Source: Candidatus Omnitrophota bacterium (GTDB lineage: Bacteria > Omnitrophota > Gorgyraeia > 2-02-FULL-51-18 > JAGOUK01). Taken from it: a stretch of DNA of 7,033 bases. The position numbers and the translations under genes are program-made. The notes beneath the pieces were generated by a model. The model did no database searches and was not told the DNA's origin. It saw nothing but the letters and a program-made list of their open reading frames with translations. Position 1 is the stretch's first letter. Each line of letters opens with the position of its first letter. Shown here piece by piece: positions 5,603 to 7,033 of the stretch. The DNA is taken from NCBI GenBank assembly GCA_018061225.1, contig JAGOUK010000067.1:1-7033 (forward strand), in the 5' to 3' direction.

Positions 5603-6802
5603 TTACGATACGGAGAGAACCAGGCCTTTGAGGTAATTGCCTTCGGGGTGATACAGGCTCACCGGGTGGTCTGAGGGATGGGAGGTCTCGGCGATGACGC
5701 GGACGGCGCGGCCGGAATCCTTGGCGGCACCGAACACGACTTTGCGGAAGAGGTCGGCGGTCATGTGGGATGAGCAGGAAAAAGTATGGATCAAGGCGCC
5801 CGGCGCGCATTTGCGCAGCGCTTGAAGATTGATGTCTTTGTAACCGCGGCACGCGTCCGGCACGTCTTCCTTGCGCTTGCAAAACGCGGGCGGGTCCAAA
5901 ATAATCAGATCATATTGCCCCTCGGACTGCCGCAAATAATCGAATACGTCCGCGCGGACCCATTCCCCTTCTTTGACGGTCAATCCGTTGGCGGTGTAAT
6001 TATCGCAGCCCTGCTCAAGCGCTTCGCGCGAGACATCCACGGACATCACCTGCTTCGCCCCGCCCTTAGCGGCATAGACCGAAAATCCTCCCGTGTAACA
6101 AAACGTGTTGAGCACGCGGCGGTCGGCCGCCGACACGCCGACTCTCGCGCGATTCTCTCGCTGATCCAGAAAAAACCCGGTCTTTTGACCGCTGCTGATT
6201 TGAACGCCAAACTGAAGTCCATTTTCGAGTATCATCGTGCGGTCCTTCAGCGGCTCGCCCGCCAACAAGCCCTCCGAAGGCGGCAAACCTTCACGCTTGC
6301 GCGTATCGGCATCGGATTTTTCATAAATCGTTTTGGGGTTCAGGCTTTTTTGAATGGCGGCTACGATCTCGGGCTTATGCCGCTCCATGCCGGCGGAATG
6401 CACCTGAAGCACCACGGTGTCCGCGTACCGGTCGACCACCAGCCCCGGCAAAAAGTCCCCTTCCGCGTTCACGACCCGATAGGCGTCCGTCGAGGATGCT
6501 TCCAAGGGACGCCTGAGTTCCACCGCTTCAGCAATACGCCGTTCGAAGAAGGCCGCGTCCGCCGCCGTTTCTTCAAAGGCGATCATGCGGACCAGGATCT
6601 GCGATTCGGGACTGATGAATCCCATGCCATAGAAGCGTTTGTCCGCGCCATAAACCTTCACCAGGGATCCCGGTTCGCACGGATCCACCTTCTGCACCGC
6701 GCCAGAAAAGACCCATGGATGAAAACCTTCCAAAGGTGTTTCACGGCCGGCTTTAAGAAATACTCTAGGAGTGCGCGTTTCGCGCGGTTGAGCGGTTGTC
6801 AT
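5603..6802 (-). CDS. rlmI: Class I SAM-dependent 23S rRNA methyltransferase, RlmI family
   Basis: The 399-residue protein matches RlmI (E. coli YccW, 396 residues), the 23S rRNA m5C1962 methyltransferase. An N-terminal PUA-type RNA-binding domain covers about residues 12-80 (RVFLKAGRETPLEGFHPWVF). A linking domain follows, and the Rossmann methyltransferase is at about 190-399. Motifs: SGQKTGFFLDQRENR at 204-218, SAM-binding VLNTFCYTGGFSVYAA at 230-245, acidic VDVS at 255-258, DLIILDPPAFCKRK at 298-311, CRGYKDINLQAL at 318-329, TFSCSSHM at 340-347 with the conserved Cys343, and HPVSLYHPEGNYLKG at 379-393. No key motif is missing. The ATG at 6802 has AAGG 5 bases upstream. The gene follows the PilZ gene by 38 bases and ends at the bidirectional terminator. 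Substrate specificity within the RlmI/RlmK-like family is inferred, not shown. Confidence 0.93.
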   Translation of the reverse strand: MTTAQPRETRTPRVFLKAGRETPLEGFHPWVFSGAVQKVDPCEPGSLVKVYGADKRFYGMGFISPESQILVRMIAFEETAADAAFFERRIAEAVELRRPLEASSTDAYRVVNAEGDFLPGLVVDRYADTVVLQVHSAGMERHKPEIVAAIQKSLNPKTIYEKSDADTRKREGLPPSEGLLAGEPLKDRTMILENGLQFGVQISSGQKTGFFLDQRENRARVGVSAADRRVLNTFCYTGGFSVYAAKGGAKQVMSVDVSREALEQGCDNYTANGLTVKEGEWVRADVFDYLRQSEGQYDLIILDPPAFCKRKEDVPDACRGYKDINLQALRKCAPGALIHTFSCSSHMTADLFRKVVFGAAKDSGRAVRVIAETSHPSDHPVSLYHPEGNYLKGLVLSVS

Positions 6803-6812
6803 GAGGGCCTTA

Positions 6813-6840
6813 ACTTAAACGAGGGAGACCGCGAAGTCAA
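6813..6840 (-). promoter_or_regulatory. Possible promoter for rlmI
   Basis: On the minus strand TTGACT (6840-6835) begins directly after the PilZ stop codon. With a 16-base spacer it is followed by TTAAGT (6818-6813), a weak -10 matching 3 of 6 positions. The -35 hexamer and spacer length equal those of the cyclophilin promoter. The gene may instead be read through from the PilZ gene. Confidence 0.3.
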
Positions 6841-7033
6841 TCAGGACTTGGGCGCGGGGATCAGCTTGAAGTACCGGCGAAGGCGAATTTGATTTAGGAA
6901 CGAGACGCGCACAAACTGAAGGCCCAGGCCGTATTGATAGGGATCCGTGGCCTTGGTGACCCAAACCACGCGCGCGCGGGCGACAAAACGATCGGCTTTG
7001 AACGGACTGTCCAGACCGGGCAACGTTTCGATG
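6841..7033 (-). CDS. PilZ-domain protein, C-terminal end (cut by window edge)
   Basis: Only the last 64 residues are in the window; the start lies beyond the right edge. The pattern RFVARARVVWVTKA followed by YQYGLGLQFVRVS and a basic, aromatic tail (LRRYFKLIPAPKS) is that of the final beta strands of PilZ domains, where a G-R/x-VVWV strand precedes a YGxGLxFV strand. PilZ domains bind cyclic di-GMP and control motility, adhesion or secretion. The c-di-GMP-binding RxxxR and D/NxSxxG motifs would lie upstream, outside the window, so binding cannot be judged. It precedes rlmI by 38 bases on the same strand. Confidence 0.72.
   Translation of the reverse strand, partial: IETLPGLDSPFKADRFVARARVVWVTKATDPYQYGLGLQFVRVSFLNQIRLRRYFKLIPAPKS

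Noticed and set aside
5786..6892. Long plus-strand open frame of 368 codons opposite rlmI.
   Set aside because: It lies antisense to a complete, motif-perfect RlmI. Its translation is rich in Arg, His and Phe with no recognisable domain, as expected of a shadow frame in GC-rich DNA.

Overview
The window is a gene-dense bacterial chromosome segment, GC-rich by eye, that looks like ordinary housekeeping DNA. I see no mobile element, CRISPR array, rRNA or tRNA. An AsmA-family protein, a cyclophilin with a signal peptide and a PilZ-domain protein point to a Gram-negative, diderm bacterium. I cannot fix the phylum from sequence alone; an uncultivated diderm lineage would fit.

Layout, left to right. 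A class II fumarase (fumC, minus strand) is cut by the left edge. Upstream of it on the same strand is an unrecognised membrane protein with about five membrane segments. A 100-base divergent promoter region separates that gene from a plus-strand stand-alone MEKHLA-domain protein. The MEKHLA gene converges, through a GC-rich hairpin, on a compact minus-strand operon read as DUF4126 membrane protein, then AsmA-family protein, then DUF309 protein. A 55-base divergent promoter region separates that operon from a plus-strand cyclophilin. The cyclophilin converges, through a textbook intrinsic terminator, on the minus-strand rRNA methyltransferase rlmI. The C-terminal end of a PilZ-domain gene runs off the right edge. 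No stretch over 300 bases lacks a gene.

The genes do not form one obvious pathway: they cover TCA cycle, protein folding, rRNA modification, envelope lipid handling and c-di-GMP response. The nearest thing to a functional unit is the DUF4126-AsmA-DUF309 operon, with a 14-base gap and then a 4-base ATGA overlap.

The most notable pattern is at the promoters. At all four divergently transcribed genes a sigma70-like -10 box ends 6 or 7 bases before the best start codon, and no Shine-Dalgarno sequence is present. Internal or downstream genes (asmA-like, fumC, rlmI) do have a Shine-Dalgarno. This suggests leaderless mRNAs for first genes. The cyclophilin also has a second in-frame ATG behind a strong ribosome binding site, exactly at its predicted signal-peptide cleavage site, so it could give an exported and a cytoplasmic form.
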